Shown here in pieces: positions 20,341-32,546 of a stretch of DNA of 64,000 nt; positions within the stretch are counted from its first letter, which is position 1, and the number at the start of each line of letters is the position of its first letter. Origin of the DNA: Peltaster fructicola. Its lineage: Eukaryota > Ascomycota > Dothideomycetes. The position numbers were made by a program, and so were the translations under genes. The notes under the pieces were generated by a model. It had not been told where the DNA came from. It ran no database searches and saw only the letters and a list, made by a program, of their open reading frames with translations. The DNA lies in NCBI GenBank assembly GCA_001592805.2, contig CP051139.1, positions 2,170,001 to 2,234,000 on the forward strand. Reading direction: 5' to 3'.

Positions 20341-21319
20341 TCATTTGTTCTGCCAGAAAGTGATGATGTTCATCGCAGCAGCTGCGTTGAATGCTTTGAG
20401 CTTTCGTAGCTTGCTCATGGACGCGGAACCAACCTGAGTGGATTGTGCATGGTGATCTTGACTTGAAGAGAAGTACGGCGATTGCTCGTTCAGATCAGCT
20501 TTGCAGAGATCATCGACTGAAATGTCGCGACATGCGCGGGCCAGGTCGCGAATATCGAAGAAAATATCAGTGATGTAATATGCCATGCTCTCCTCGATCG
20601 GTGGTGACATCGTGCACTGACGTAAAATGTCGAATGTGGAGGGAGTGTCCTGCTTCGTGTGTACTGGTTTTGCATTGAGAACACCCTCAGTATACCTCCG
20701 TAAGAGTGCTGGCAGCTTCTCAAGCGTGGCAAGTGGCAGTACAGGCACCCATGCTAGGTCAGCTTGACTGAAAAGCTGCCGTAGTAGATCTTCATAAGGG
20801 TCCTTACTTGAGCTGGAGCACTCTGCCACAATCTTGCTCCCTGTGCTGGACAGTAGCATAACTATGGCGAGGTCCGGTCCACCTGTGAGCGCGATAAAGC
20901 GTCGTATGCGCGCCATGGTGTCTGGTGTAGTATCGCTCCTCAAAGCATGCGGCGAAAGTAGGATGAACCTGAGCTGACGGCATGTCATTGACCCAGCTGC
21001 AAGACTGTTCAGTGGTATGCTGATATCGTGAGTGCCTAGATTGTTCTCTGATCTCATAAGAACAGTGATCAACACGTTACGAAATGCCCACCTTGGAGAA
21101 ACCCATTCGCCGCCAAAGTCGGGACGATCGATGCGAATGATGTTCGACGACGAAGCAATGTACAGAATGCCATAGTGTGTGTTCTAGTCCGTCGTAATGT
21201 GTGTACAGATCCTGTGTTGTCTTTATCGTCGGTCCATCGCAAACCCCTACGCCGGAGTGGTTGCCTAGCCGTGCCTTCCATCGACTGGCGACTTGGCAAA
21301 TGCTGAGTGGAATGTTCAT
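20341..21319 (-). CDS. Protein of unknown function (conserved-looking, helical C-terminus)
   Basis: The main exon (21183-20341) reads NTHYGILYIASSSNIIRID and then RPDFGGEWVSPRWAFRNV, a strongly protein-like frame that continues to an FWQNK end. A stop lies directly upstream of it in frame. I therefore splice at 21184 to a short first exon (21319-21251, MNIPLSICQVASRWKAR), which keeps phase, but the first exon is tentative. The protein is about 300 residues. It has a beta-rich first half and a helical second half (LLRQLFSQADLAW, MAYYITDIFFDIRDLA). I do not recognise the family; FIALTGGPDLAIVMLL suggests a compact globular domain. The proposed start lies only 24 bases downstream of the OPA3 stop on the same strand. 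Confidence 0.55.
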
Positions 21320-21343
21320 AATATACATGTTGTGTTGACACAC

Positions 21344-22208
21344 TCAAGGCGTCTTCTTGTTGTTGTTGATGCTCGGCGACTTCTCTGCTGACTGAGGTGT
21401 CGGCGAGGTTGCTTTGGGCGAATCTGGTTTCTCGACCTGTTCTGTACTTTCCAGCAACTTGACCACAGGCGGTTGAGCTGAAGTTGTCTGTGGGACCAAG
21501 ACTGCATCTGTGACAGCATTTGCCGGCTCTGTTCTCGTCCACCAGCTCCTCGGATCGTACCAGCTGGACCTCTCAACTTTGGGCTCTCTGTCGACAAGAG
21601 GCTCGAGATGAGGTTCATACTTCAACCTCAGTCGGTCAACCTCTGTCTCGAGCGTAGATATACGCTCTTTGACATCATCACGCCTGGCGCTCTCCTTCTT
21701 ACGGCTTCGCCAAGCATCCCATATGAGCAGACCAGCTGCCACACCGAAGATGAAAGCTTCTGAGAAGAAATTGGCACCCAATTCTATTGCTTTGGCATCA
21801 CTGAGAGGTCGAATGTTTGGTCCTTTGGCTTTCTCGGACTTCTTCTCAGTACCGGCCTTGTCTCGTGCTGCATCTGCATCATGCTTCTTCTGCTCTTCTT
21901 CGCTGCGTACGGTAGGAGTTTCAGCCTTGCGCTTCTCTTCCTCCTCTTTTCTGCGCTGGCGTTCGTGCATACGATCTTGCGCCTCTGGGTCGTGCAGAAT
22001 ACCTAGTCGCATTCTCATGTCGATCCAGTGCACTTGCTGCGCTCGAGCGACTGCGAATCGTCGGAAGCCATCATGCTCTTTTGCTTGTCTTTTGATGTAG
22101 TTCTGCGCTTGTCAGAGCCGTTTGAGATCAATCGTGCTGTCAACTCACGCCAATGGGCTTCGCTGCAGTGCGAATAGCCAGCGAGAGGAGCTTGAATGTC
22201 AACGACAT
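21344..22208 (-). CDS. OPA3-like mitochondrial protein
   Basis: Exon 22208-22149 (MSLTFKLLSLAIRTAAKPIG) joins 22102-21344, giving 272 residues. The family signature follows the splice: NYIKRQAKEHDGFRRFAVAR, then QQVHWIDMRMRLGIL. A highly charged EKR-rich segment (about residues 70-120) leads to a conserved hydrophobic helix (ANFFSEAFIFGVAAGLLIWD) and a coiled coil (KERISTLETEVDRLRLKYEP). The tail is disordered. OPA3 proteins sit at mitochondrial membranes; the human gene is mutated in optic atrophy and 3-methylglutaconic aciduria, but the molecular role is not settled. The 46-base intron has a GTGAGT donor. Fungal members are often longer than the 180-residue animal protein, as here. Confidence 0.88.
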
Positions 22209-22489
22209 CCTGCATGCAGGCTATAGCAGATCGCTTCAATGTGTCGCGTTGCGCATGTTTGGCTTGTCCTGTGGGAGAGATGAGTCAATTCACCTAACTC
22301 ATCATTCTCAAGCTCCGAGATGCCGTTTCTATAGGGCTGATGCGGCTCTGCTATCGACAGTCCAGCGTTGTCATAGCAACGTGTCCAAGCTAAACATCTA
22401 CACGCTTAGACCACATCAGTGCAGACACTCGACGCTCACAACCATCAGAACAGCACAACAGCACGCGACGGAGCAAGTTGGGCTTCACG

Positions 22490-25406
22490 ATGGCCAACTC
22501 CATTCATGCTGATCCTCCACCACCCATTGTGACCGAACCAACAGGTATCAACTATGCAACAGGCCCAGCACTGGGCAAAGGCGGATTTGCGATCTGCCAC
22601 AGAGCAGAAAGATATGATGGCAGTCGACCTACAGGATGCCTGGTAGCACTGAAGATCGTCAAGTCGAAGATGGAGCCTGCAAAGCTCGCACAAAAAGTGA
22701 GCATTCCTCTTGGCTGCTATGAGAGCTGTACTGATCACCATTAGTTCGTCACGGAACTCCAAATTCATTCAAAGGTCTCGCATCCCAATATCGTCACCTT
22801 CTACAGAGCATTCTCGTTCCAGACAAGTACCTACGTTGTCCTGCAGCTTTGTCCAAATGGATCCCTCGCAGACATGCTCAAGCGAAGGAGATGTCTTACC
22901 CTTCCGGAGATCAGGCGATTTGTGATTCAGATATGCGGTGCTGTCAAGTACCTACACCAGAGACACATTGTACATCGAGACTTGAAGACCGGTAATCTCT
23001 TCCTGGATGACAACATGAACGTCAAAGTCGGTGACTTCGGACTGGCAGCGCTGTTAGTCACGGAGAAAGAGATGGAGGTCAAGCGAAGGACAACCATGTG
23101 TGGTACACCTAACTACCTAGCTCCTGAGATCCTCGAGAAAGGCAAAGGTCATGATGAGCGCGTCGATCTATGGTCCATTGGTGTCATCACTTATACCTTG
23201 GCAGTCGGTAAAGCGCCTTTCCATGCAAGCAGCAAGGAGGAAATCTACAAGAAGCTCAAACAGGGAGATTACAAATGGCCGGAGCTCAGCACGACAAATA
23301 ACGACATCTCAGCCGACTTACGAGAGACAGTAGCATCGCTGCTTGTGCCTGAGGAGATGCGACCCTCGCCTGATCATATTGTCAGCCAGAACTTCTTCCG
23401 TATTGCATTTGTACCAACTAGCATTCCTACAGGAGCACGGGAACGAGCACCAGTCTGGTCGGAGGTTGCAGTACCAAGCGCAGAGACCCGGCAACGAGGC
23501 TGGAGCGACTCATGGTACAAAGCCTGCGAGCAGTCCGGCGTTGGCTTCAAGACTGAGACCAAGTGCTTCAAGCTTAGCGGTGGTGAACGCATAAGAAGCA
23601 TAGTCCATGAAATGGCGATGGAAGCACAGCTCGGGACAGTCCCTACGATGCCGATACCATCAGACGTCGTCTACTCATCGACTGTCGGTGATTGGAAAAT
23701 GTCGGAGTCGCCAGAGCCAAGCGAGTCAATAGAGGACCGCAGCCGGAGTACGATGCTGAAGGAGATCTCGCACAATGAGGTCTCCATGCCTCGTACGACG
23801 ACTGCTAGAAGGACTGGACGAGATGCGGACATTATGCCACCTCCACCACGACCCTCCTCGAGAACTGCTCGCAGTGCATCAATTCGTAAGACGGCGCGCA
23901 CGATCAGCGAGGAGTCCGCAAGAGCAGAAGCCTTGCGGGTGGCTCAAGATGCAGCGCCAGTACAAAGCCTGAGATCTTCTCGATCAGTGGCAGGGCCACT
24001 AACAGCATCAACACTTCGGGAGCGAAGCAACACCGCTGGCAGTGGTCTCGCTACAGCTGACAGAGCTGAGCCTGCTGCCACTATGTCACGAGCGGACAGT
24101 GCAAGGAGACATGCTGATGCCAGCTTAGCAAGACGACCTCGAGCAGCGACCAAGAAAGAGAGACCTGTCTCGCCCAAACCGGATCGGTTTGCGACTCTCG
24201 AAGAAATGAGACAGGTCTCTCCCATCAAGCGAACAAAACTGAGGGCAGAAGAAGTACAGATTCTTCCCGACGGAAAGTTGAACAGACATAGCGCCGTACT
24301 GCAGTTCCCTCCTCCACCTAGGATGGAGAGGTCCTTGCCTGTGCCGCGGAGGCAGCCATCCCATAGATCGACATCACTGACAGGCTCAGATCCCCAGACT
24401 GTGTTGCGACGGCTGACCGTCCTTCGTGACAATCTGGCATCGGCTCTCGCTGGAGCACAGAAGAAGACTAGCAAACGAGACATTGAGCCTGAGGCTGTAC
24501 GACTGCCTTTCGTCAGCAGGTGGGTGGACTACAGTCGAAAGCATGGTGTTGGCTATGTCTTGGAGGATGGCACCGTCGGCTGTATCATCAACGCGTCCGC
24601 GAAGGCCAACACACCAGTGACTCATGTGCTGGTACGCAACGGACAACGGTGGTTGGGACGTGTTGGCAAGAATCTCGACAGTCTCGACGACATCCCCATC
24701 GAAATATTCGAAGATCGAGATCAAGCTGGCATTCAGTTGATGTCGTTGAAGAGCGCTGCCGGGGGAGCGATTATCGATGCGGAACGACGAAGGACGCTCA
24801 GTGTGCTTTGGTCGAAGTTCGGAAGATACATGTGTCAAAGCCTCGATGGCGAAGAACGTGTGGACCAGACCGATAGCAATCAGCTCGTGCGATTTTACCA
24901 GCGTCTTGGCAGCGTTGGCATCTGGGCTTTCTTAGATGGATGCCTCCAAGTGAGTTGCCATACCGAATACTTGAACAACAACTGACAACCTGCAGGTACA
25001 CTTCCCAGACCACACAAAGCTGGTATTATCTGCAGACGGCACACTTCTGTCTGCTACCTGCATCACAAGCGAAGCTGCAGAGTATCTTTCAGCCAACTCG
25101 GAGCTGCTGCCACATCATGTGGCCACACGCGAGCTGGTGACAGGCTCGATCCAGTCCTTGTTATCTGAGGGTGGACGTGTAAGAGCACGAATGGTGAGAG
25201 CGAACAGGATAGCCGAGAAGCTCGAATTTGTGCTTGAGGCCGTGGCGCAATGGATCGATAACGGCGGCCTCGGCTGTATGGATGAGCATGAGGGTGGCAA
25301 CAAGCTGTCCTGGGAGGGACTGATGGTAAAGGAGGGTGTCAAGAAGATGGACCGCGTGACAGTAGGAAGAACGGGTGGCGATCTCGCTCCTAAGCTCATA
25401 GAATGA
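22490..25406 (+). CDS. Polo-like serine/threonine kinase
   Basis: Exons 22490-22696, 22745-24949 and 24996-25406 give 940 residues. The kinase domain (about residues 22-285) has the glycine loop GKGGFA, catalytic lysine in VALKIVK, HRDLKTGN, DFG and an activation segment with RRTTMCGTPNYLAPE. A 230-residue basic, Ser/Arg-rich linker follows. The polo-box region then opens with SRWVDYSRKHGVGY and, after the last intron, contains FPDHTKLVLS. The tryptophan and the DHTK His and Lys match the phosphopeptide-binding residues of human PLK1, so the polo-box domain should be functional. Such kinases (Cdc5/Plo1/PlkA) drive mitotic entry, spindle formation and cytokinesis. The start at 22490 is the first ATG in frame; the upstream extension uses only TTG. 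Confidence 0.88.
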
Positions 25407-25480
25407 GCTTTATCATGTCCCAATGGTATACATACACAACCGTTTTGACGACACTGCTGCAAAATGCGTATGATGCTTCA

Positions 25481-26484
25481 TCAGGATGTCGTACTCGGGG
25501 TTGTCTCGAATGGCACCGCTTTGGCTTGATCGTCTAGTATTGGGGTCTCGTTCGTCGACCCAGCAGCAGCTTGAGCCGCCAACCTGGCTCTTTTCTTCTT
25601 CTGGGTCTTGCTCAATGGCTTCTCCATAGCCAAGTCTGGCATTCCTTGACTTAAAGCATCAGCCTTCCTTTTCTGGCCGGCTTGCTTGCCGTCCACGACC
25701 TCATTCCTCGGTCGTTCTGTCTTCTCGCCTCCATAGATGACGTTGATGGCGCCGCGGTAGCCAGTCCGCTTCAATTGTGCGCGTACTATCACACCGCGGG
25801 TTTCTTTTGTGATAGCTTCGTATCCTCGCTCTTGTCCTAGACCCCAAACTGCGGCGAGATTGATGACATCCCATGGTCCGCGACAGCCCAGAGCACTCTT
25901 TGCCTCCGATGCGATGATGATGCCACGCCCTCGTGTTGCCCGAATGAGCTGTGTAGCATTTGAGATTAGATTCCTCTTCGCAAGTGTATCGCCCATCAGT
26001 CCCTGTGCATAGCATATTTCGATACGCTTCCCAGCTTTGATGGCCTCCGAGAACATCTTGAAGCGAAAGTGGAAGCCGAAGCGTTGCGACATATCTAGCG
26101 AAATGATGTCGCAGTCATAGGCGTTACAGGCGAGCTGTAATGTTCGTTCATCGATGGGGCGCAGAGCAAGCACATCATAGAGTGCCGCTAAAGCATTGAG
26201 ACGAGCATTCTGTAAGCTGTCCGTCAATGTGAGGGTCACTCGTCGACGGATTTCGAGCTTTGCTGGGAGGTCTTGCACAGGAAGAGGATCCGGAATGGCG
26301 CAAGTCTGTTCCTCAGTCAGTGGGTCCAGTGAGCAATGTCACCACCAACTAATTCGCCTGGTATCTTGCCTGTGATAGCGTGGTTGAGAACAACTACGTT
26401 GTAGCCCAGCTCGCTGGCAAAATGCAGCTTTCTTGTCAGGTCTCTGTCGCCGTTGCTGTATGGCAGATTGAGGTCATAGAACAT
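25481..26484 (-). CDS. RPP1: RNase P/MRP subunit RPP1 (Rpp30 family)
   Basis: A first exon (26484-26350) encodes MFYDLNLPYSNGDRDL and continues to ITGKIPGEL. A 44-base intron with a CTGAC branch point joins it to 26305-25481, giving 319 residues. The family landmarks are the YDLNLP start, LGYNVVVLNHAI, RRRVTLTLTD, the CDIISLDMSQRFGFHFRFK strand and GRGIIIASEAKS. Rpp30 proteins have a TIM-barrel fold and are shared protein subunits of RNase P (tRNA 5' maturation) and RNase MRP (rRNA processing). The C-terminal 90 residues are basic and disordered (KRKADAL, SKTQKKKRAR), likely nuclear targeting or RNA contact. The donor is GTTGGT, weaker than its neighbours, but only this splice restores the family sequence. 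Confidence 0.9.
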
Positions 26485-26968
26485 GACTGCTTGAGACGCA
26501 TCGGTCTAGGATAGATGATTCGACTGCCTCTTAGTGTCTTTGTTGTCAGTACGCGCATTGTCGAAGGTGTTGTCACATGCTTGCGTGGTCATGCAGGTCA
26601 ATGGACAAGATGTCACAGAGATCTTGGAGCCACGCTAGTGGTTAAGCTTATCACGGATCTGCCCGCATGCGGCCAGAGCACTCATGGGCTCGCGGTTTCT
26701 ATCTGCGCAGACCCCACCAGCTATTGATCACCACACACGACATCGCGTTGCTCTAGGATCTACATCCGATCATCAAGGCAGCGTACGACCTCCGCAAATC
26801 ACATCCGCTACCTCCATCTGAACAGCACCTTCTACACGACAGCTACTACCTCCACAACTCATCGTTTACATGCAGCCTTAAACAGAGTCGTTCGCGAAAA
26901 CGATCGAGCAGCACATCTCAATTTAGCATAGGAAATCAGCCACTGCTGAGAGCCCAGTGTCGGGCAGA
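26485..26968. other. Divergent promoter region between RPP1 and CKA1
   Basis: About 480 bases between divergent starts. No supportable ORF or RNA gene. Presumed promoters and leaders only. Confidence 0.5.
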
Positions 26969-28075
26969 ATGGCACGTGTCTATGCTGATGTCAATCAGCT
27001 TATGCCCCGAGCATACTGGGATTACGACAGTGTGAACATAAGCTGGGGAGTGCTGGAGAACTATGAGGTTGTCCGCAAGATTGGTAAGAAGGAGCGCAGG
27101 CGCATATAGACGGCAGCTGATTGAGTGTACAGGACGAGGCAAATACAGCGAGGTCTTTGAAGGCATCAACGTGGTTAACTACCAGAAGTGTGTCATCAAA
27201 GTGCTGAAACCCGTTAAGAAGAAGAAGATAAAGCGTGAGATCAAGATCCTGCAGAATCTCTCTGGAGGACCAAATATTGTGGCGCTTCTGGACGTGGTTC
27301 GAGATGCACAATCGAAGACGCCGTCGCTAATATTCGAGCACGTCAACAATACCGACTTCAGAACACTTTATCCCAAGTTCGTGGACTACGATGTGCGGTA
27401 CTACATCTACGAGCTGCTCAAAGCACTGGACTTCTGCCATTCGAAAGGCATAATGCATCGCGATGTCAAGCCTCATAACGTTATGATCGACCATGAGACG
27501 CGCAAACTGCGTCTTATCGATTGGGGTCTTGCAGAGTTCTACCATGCCGGCACGGAGTACAACGTTCGTGTTGCCAGCCGATACTTCAAGGGCCCGGAGC
27601 TTCTTGTGGATTTCCAAGAATATGACTACAGCCTGGATATGTGGTCGTTGGGCGCTATGTTTGCCAGCATGATCTTCAGGAAAGAGCCGTTCTTCCATGG
27701 CAGCTCAAATTCGGACCAACTTGTCAAAATCGCAAAGGTTCTCGGTACGGAGGATCTCTTTGACTATCTCGATAAGTACGACATCGAGCTGGACACCCAA
27801 TATGATGATATTCTCGGCCGCTTCCCAAAGAAGAGTTGGCATGCCTTCGTGAACGCTGAGAATCAGCGTTTCGTCAGCAATGAGGCCATCGACTTCCTGG
27901 ACAAATTGCTTCGCTACGATCATATGGTAAGTACATACAGCCTTGAGATGTGACAAACTCTGACTTCTTGTAGGAACGACTGACTGCCAAGGAAGCCATG
28001 GCTCATGCCTACTTCGCGCCTGTACGCCAGGCGGAAGCCCAAGAACTGCAAAACTCGAATAGCATACATCAGTAG
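26969..28075 (+). CDS. CKA1: Casein kinase 2 catalytic (alpha) subunit
   Basis: Exons 26969-27083, 27133-27926 and 27974-28075 give 336 residues, the usual length for CK2 alpha. The N-terminus ([18 protein letters not shown]) is the conserved segment that packs on the activation loop. Catalytic features are [11 protein letters not shown], the lysine-rich cluster [12 protein letters not shown] used in substrate and inhibitor contacts, [12 protein letters not shown] and the CK2-specific DWG in place of DFG ([10 protein letters not shown]). [20 protein letters not shown] and [18 protein letters not shown] complete the C-lobe. It phosphorylates acidic Ser/Thr sites in the nucleus and cytosol as a tetramer with beta subunits. 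The introns fall in phases that exactly restore the kinase sequence. Confidence 0.95.
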
Positions 28076-28256
28076 GATCGATCATACTTGCCTAGTGCAG
28101 TTGTCTACAAAGCATACAGACGCAGATCAGCTCGGCTTCAGCCACGCAGAATCCAATAACGAAGCAGTAGCATAGCATCATGAAGTACCAATTGTGTGGC
28201 CTGACGCAATATTGGCAGAAGAGTCGAAGCCGTCAGGAGATATGCGTACAGAGAAG

Positions 28257-29142
28257 CTATTTGTTCAATGCTGATGCACTATTTGGCCGCGGTCGTGCTA
28301 TAGCTGGCAGTAAGGCTCTGACCTTATTGACAAACCGTGCAGTATCCTGCGAAAGATAGCTAGGATTCAATGTCATTGCACGAGCAACCTCATTGAGCGT
28401 GCTCTGTTTGTACCTATCCTTACCATGAAACAGGTCGTTTCCGTCATGTTGGCCTGCAACGAGCTTACTGATGACAAGCTGTTGTGCATGCTTGATGGGT
28501 GTATCCTTACGTTTCGAAGCGTCGCTCTTAATTTCTTCGACCTCTAGCCGGCGAGTTTTGCTAGACGACCGTGGAATGGTAAACACGTTGTTCAGCCTAG
28601 TCCTGCCAGTCGCACTGTATTGTCCCCTCTCGATCAGCTTCAGACGATCTGCTAAGACACCATGCAGGCCATTGCCAGCAATTGTCGCACTTCCCAATCC
28701 TTGTCGTATCAGTGCTTGAGCATCTATAGAAGGCTCGACATTTGAACTCGTCCGTTGCATTGGTCTCTGGCCGTCGTCTGGTTTCGTCGACTGTGATGGA
28801 GACTTTGCAATCATATTCTGCGTGGTCTGTGAATACGTGAGGCCCTTCGCTAGTTCCTCAGGCTGTTTCGATGTCTGGGTAATGTTATGGCGTGGTGCTC
28901 GTTCGCGCTTTGGCTTTGGTCGTGCCAGTGCTGAAAGTTCCTCTGTGATCGCTGCGGCTCGTTGTCGGCGAGGTGAGACTTCATCATCTTCTGTGCGTGA
29001 TCTTTAGCAGGAATCGATAACTTAGGTCGTTGCTATACATACTCTTCTGATCCGCAGCTCTTTGTTGGCGTGCACTGTGGAAGCACCGAGCACATCTACC
29101 ACTCTGTAGCCACGAAGCTCTCAGAAATCGTCTCTCTGCCAT
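28257..29142 (-). CDS. Putative mitochondrial protein of unknown function
   Basis: Exon 29142-29043 joins 28990-28257 across a GTATGT...CACAG intron, giving 277 residues. Translation starts MAERRFLRASWLQSGRCAR and continues CFHSARQQR, an Arg/Ser-rich presequence with the R-x-F-H-S pattern common in fungal mitochondrial proteins. The middle is basic and disordered (RPKPKRERAPRHN). The C-terminal third is more ordered, with TPIKHAQQLVISKLVAG, then LNEVARAMTLNPSYLSQD and TARFVNKVRALLPA. That end looks like the conserved part of the protein. I do not recognise the family. The upstream ATG at 29214 is also in frame but would put 24 hydrophobic residues before the presequence. Confidence 0.6.
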
Positions 29143-29466
29143 GCTGAGGCCGTGTGCAGGAAAACCGGTCGACATTGTGATGATAAGTGCAAACAACCAT
29201 CCTTCGCCGACCATTCAATGCCCGTCATGTTGATCCAGCGGATCGACTTCCCCTTTCGGCCAAGGACGCGAGCTCGCTATCTCATGCGTAATGTGCTGCA
29301 AGAACATCTCCAGCAGATCTAACCACGAGAATCTTCGTCACTGCTGATCATTCTTACAATCGCTAGGACATACGACGAGTAACCGAGTACTTGTAAGGAC
29401 TCATCAACTTCTCTTATCACTTCAAGAGTTTCCTCATCGTCCACATTTTATTCCATATCAGCAAGG
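29143..29466. other. Divergent promoter region before CDC26
   Basis: About 320 bases between divergent starts. No gene or motif seen. Confidence 0.4.
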
Positions 29467-29700
29467 ATGCTTTCACGACCTGCAACCAAAATCACACTTA
29501 CGCTCGATGATGTGTTCGCGTTTGAACAGCGTAAATCAGCACGCATGGCCGGACAGACACAGTCAACAGACACTTCAAGCACAATGGATCTGCACGACAG
29601 CACATCGCACAACGACGTTCATTTTCACGGCAGAGGTGGCAAGGCAACCTTGACTCGAGAGGAACGACTTGGGATACAGGGCAGCAACAGCAGGAGCTGA
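29467..29700 (+). CDS. CDC26: Anaphase-promoting complex subunit Cdc26/Hcn1-like
   Basis: A small single-exon gene of 77 residues. The first 23 residues, MLSRPATKITLTLDDVFAFE and the RK that follows, match the Cdc26/Hcn1 pattern M-L-R/S-R-x-P-T-x-hydrophobic-x3-D-D/E-V/I. This N-terminus inserts into TPR superhelices of the APC/C subunit Cut9/Cdc16 and stabilises it. The C-terminus has LTREERLGIQG, comparable to the RERRIGI region of S. pombe Hcn1. The middle is polar and His/Ser-rich. The assignment rests on the N-terminal motif, the short length and the C-terminal match; proteins this small are easily missed by gene prediction. Confidence 0.7.
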   Translation: MLSRPATKITLTLDDVFAFEQRKSARMAGQTQSTDTSSTMDLHDSTSHNDVHFHGRGGKATLTREERLGIQGSNSRS

Positions 29701-29890
29701 ACGTGTATTTTCATGCTGCTAGTCCCGTGACGAGGTGCGCAAGGGAGTTCCATGCATACTTTGACATTCCAGTCATATCAACACCCAACGCGCTGCACTG
29801 GAATTGCTTCCAGCTTACACGTTGGGTTCCCATACCACGGATCTGGTATCTTTGACATTCAATGCACAATTCAGATCATCAATCCTCGCC

Positions 29891-32450
29891 ATGAAGCACT
29901 TCATAAAATGCAGCTTGTTACTGGCAGCATCAGCTATCCTACAACTAGCACAGCCAGCATTTGCTGTCGACTCGCTTTTAGCCTTCGCTGATCTTCATGG
30001 GCAGATTCGCAAACCAGATCTTATTGATATCGACGACCGCGTGAACATCATCCGTGGCGTAGCTGGCAATGATGCACCGCCCTTCACTCGCCACCATGAG
30101 AAGAGATATGGCTCTGGAGGCCCATACTGGATGTCACAGATCAAACGCCAGGGCAGGGTTGCTTACGGAAACAACGCATCCTATGTCATATGGAGAAATG
30201 TCAAAGACTATGGCGCTAAAGGCGATGGCGTTACCGACGACTCCTATGCTATCAACAATGCCACCGCTGATGGAAACAGATGTGGTCTTGGATGTGATAG
30301 CCAGACCACGACTCCTGCTATAATCTACTTTCCCCCGGGCACTTACATGATCTCGCAACCGATCATCATGTACTACTATTCGCAATTCATTGGAGATGCT
30401 AACAACTTACCTGTCTTGATGGCCTTACCCGAGTTCAATGCGATCGGACTCCTTGATGCGGACAAGTACCTCCCGTATGGCTTCACTTGGTACACGAATC
30501 AGAACAACTTCTATAGACAAGTCCGGAATTTCGTGCTCGATCTGACGCTGGTTGAACCGACCAGAGCTGTCCATGGTATACACTGGCAGGTGGCTCAGGC
30601 AACTAGTCTTCAGAACATTGTCTTCAGGATGGTGCAAGGGACCTTGGGCGATAAGAATCAACAGCAAGGGATCTTCATGGACAACGGTTCTGGCGGTTAC
30701 ATGGAGGATCTCATCTTCATTGGAGGTGGTATCGGGCTTTTTGCCGGTAATCAGCAATTCACCGTACGTAACCTGACCTTCAACTATTGCGAAACAGCCA
30801 TCTTTCAGAACTGGAACTGGGTGTTCTTGTATAAGGACATTGTGATCAACAACTGCGGCATTGGCATCGACTTCAGCCAAGGTGGATCTGTACCTGCCAC
30901 CGGATCGACGGTTGTACAGGATACAGTCTTCAATAATGTGCAGTACGGCATCATCACGACCTTTGCGACTAACAGCACTCCAACATCAGCTGGCTCCTTA
31001 GTCCTTGACAACGTCAATTTCGTCCAGACGGATCCTGCTATACAATTCCCCAACAACACGGTCATCCTGCCAGGTAATCAACGCATTGCGAGCTGGGTCC
31101 AGGGTCGAGCGTACACGGCTTTTGAGAGTGTGGAGGTCATCCAGAACCTCACGTGCTATGAACCTGCCGCAAACTCCTCGAGGATACAACAGCTTGTCGG
31201 AGCGCCACCTAAGAGTCAAAGTCTGCTCGATCCCTCTGGGAACGTGTGGGCAAGAGGTAGACCGCAGTACGAAGGAGTGCCTGTCGCTAATTTCAAGTCA
31301 TCCTTCGACTTTGGATGTCATGGCGATGGCATCACTGACGATACAGCGAACGTTCAGAACTTCCTCAATTCAATCGCTTCGGATGAGATTGCATATTTTG
31401 ACCATGGTGCATATCTGATCCGTGACACTATTCAAGTACCCAACAACGTCAAAATAGTTGGCGAGATATGGCCCTTATTCATGGTCGACGGCACCTCAGC
31501 GACGTTCTCCGATCCGTCAAATCCAAAGCCTGCATTCCGAGTGGGCAATCCTGGTGATGTCGGCACTGTCGAGATGTCAGAAATCGTCTTCGAAACTCGC
31601 GGACCAGCACCTGGTGCAATCATACTCGAGTGGAACTTGGCTGGAACGACTCCAACTGCAACGGGCATGTGGGACACTCACTTCCGTATAGGTGGCTCCA
31701 ACGGAACGCTGCTTCAATCAGATCACTGTTCAAAGAATCCGAAAGCAGTGCATGGAGCAGATTCTTCGTGTATTGGGGCGTTCCTGCTCATGCACATTAC
31801 GCACAGCGCCTCCCTCATCATGGTGAACAACTGGGGCTGGGTCTCCGACCACGAACTCGACTTGCCGGATCACAATCAGATTGATATCTACAACGGACGT
31901 GGTATACTCGTCGAATCGCAAGGCCCTGCATGGTTGTACGGCACATCGTTCGAACACTCTATGTTATACAATTACAACTTTGCCAATTCCAAGGAGCTGT
32001 ATTTCGGAGTCATTCAGAGCGAGACTGCGTGAGTAGCATGCTTTGTCCTTCGATCACTATTGCTGACAAAAACGCAGTTACATGCAAGATAATCCAAATT
32101 CGCTTCAACCATTCCCACCATTGACTGCATATAGCGATCCAACATTTGCCGAGTGCTTTCTTCCGATTTGCTATAAGACTTATGGCCTCTATATCTACAA
32201 CAGCACTTATCTCTTCATGTATGGTGCTGGGTTGTACAGCTTCTTCAACAACTACGATCAAGGCTGCCTACTCACAGAGGACTGCCAACAATTCATATTC
32301 GGCATGGAGCAGAGCGAGGGCATCTATCTGTACGCTCTCAATACCAAGGCTTCTGACAATATGGTCGAGATAGAGGGCGTGGCGGTTGTGCCTCAAGCTG
32401 CAAACGGTAACGGCTTCTGTCAGACCGTGGCAATCTTTGAGTATCCTTGA
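29891..32450 (+). CDS. Secreted GH55 glucan 1,3-beta-glucosidase (exo-beta-1,3-glucanase)
   Basis: Exons 29891-32028 and 32078-32450 give 836 residues. A clear signal peptide (KHFIKCSLLLAASAILQLA) ends near residue 25. Two pectate-lyase-3-like right-handed beta-helix modules follow, each opening with the family phrase D-(Y/F)-GA/GCHGDG-(V/I)-TDD: the first at about residue 110 (VKDYGAKGDGVTDDSYAIN), the second at about residue 475 (FDFGCHGDGITDDTANVQNF). That double helix is the hallmark of GH55. The C-terminus has several cysteines (DQGCLLTEDCQQFIFGMEQS). Enzymes of this family release glucose from beta-1,3-glucans outside the cell, in wall remodelling, mycoparasitism or nutrition. A frame-compatible upstream ATG exists at 29804 but would bury the signal peptide. 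Confidence 0.93.
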
Positions 32451-32546
32451 GAAATGGGCGTGAAAGATGAGCTTGGCAATCATATCCATTTGCATCAAGC
32501 TGATGGCGTGGGTTATCGTAATCTATATATCGTTTCATCGTGACTT

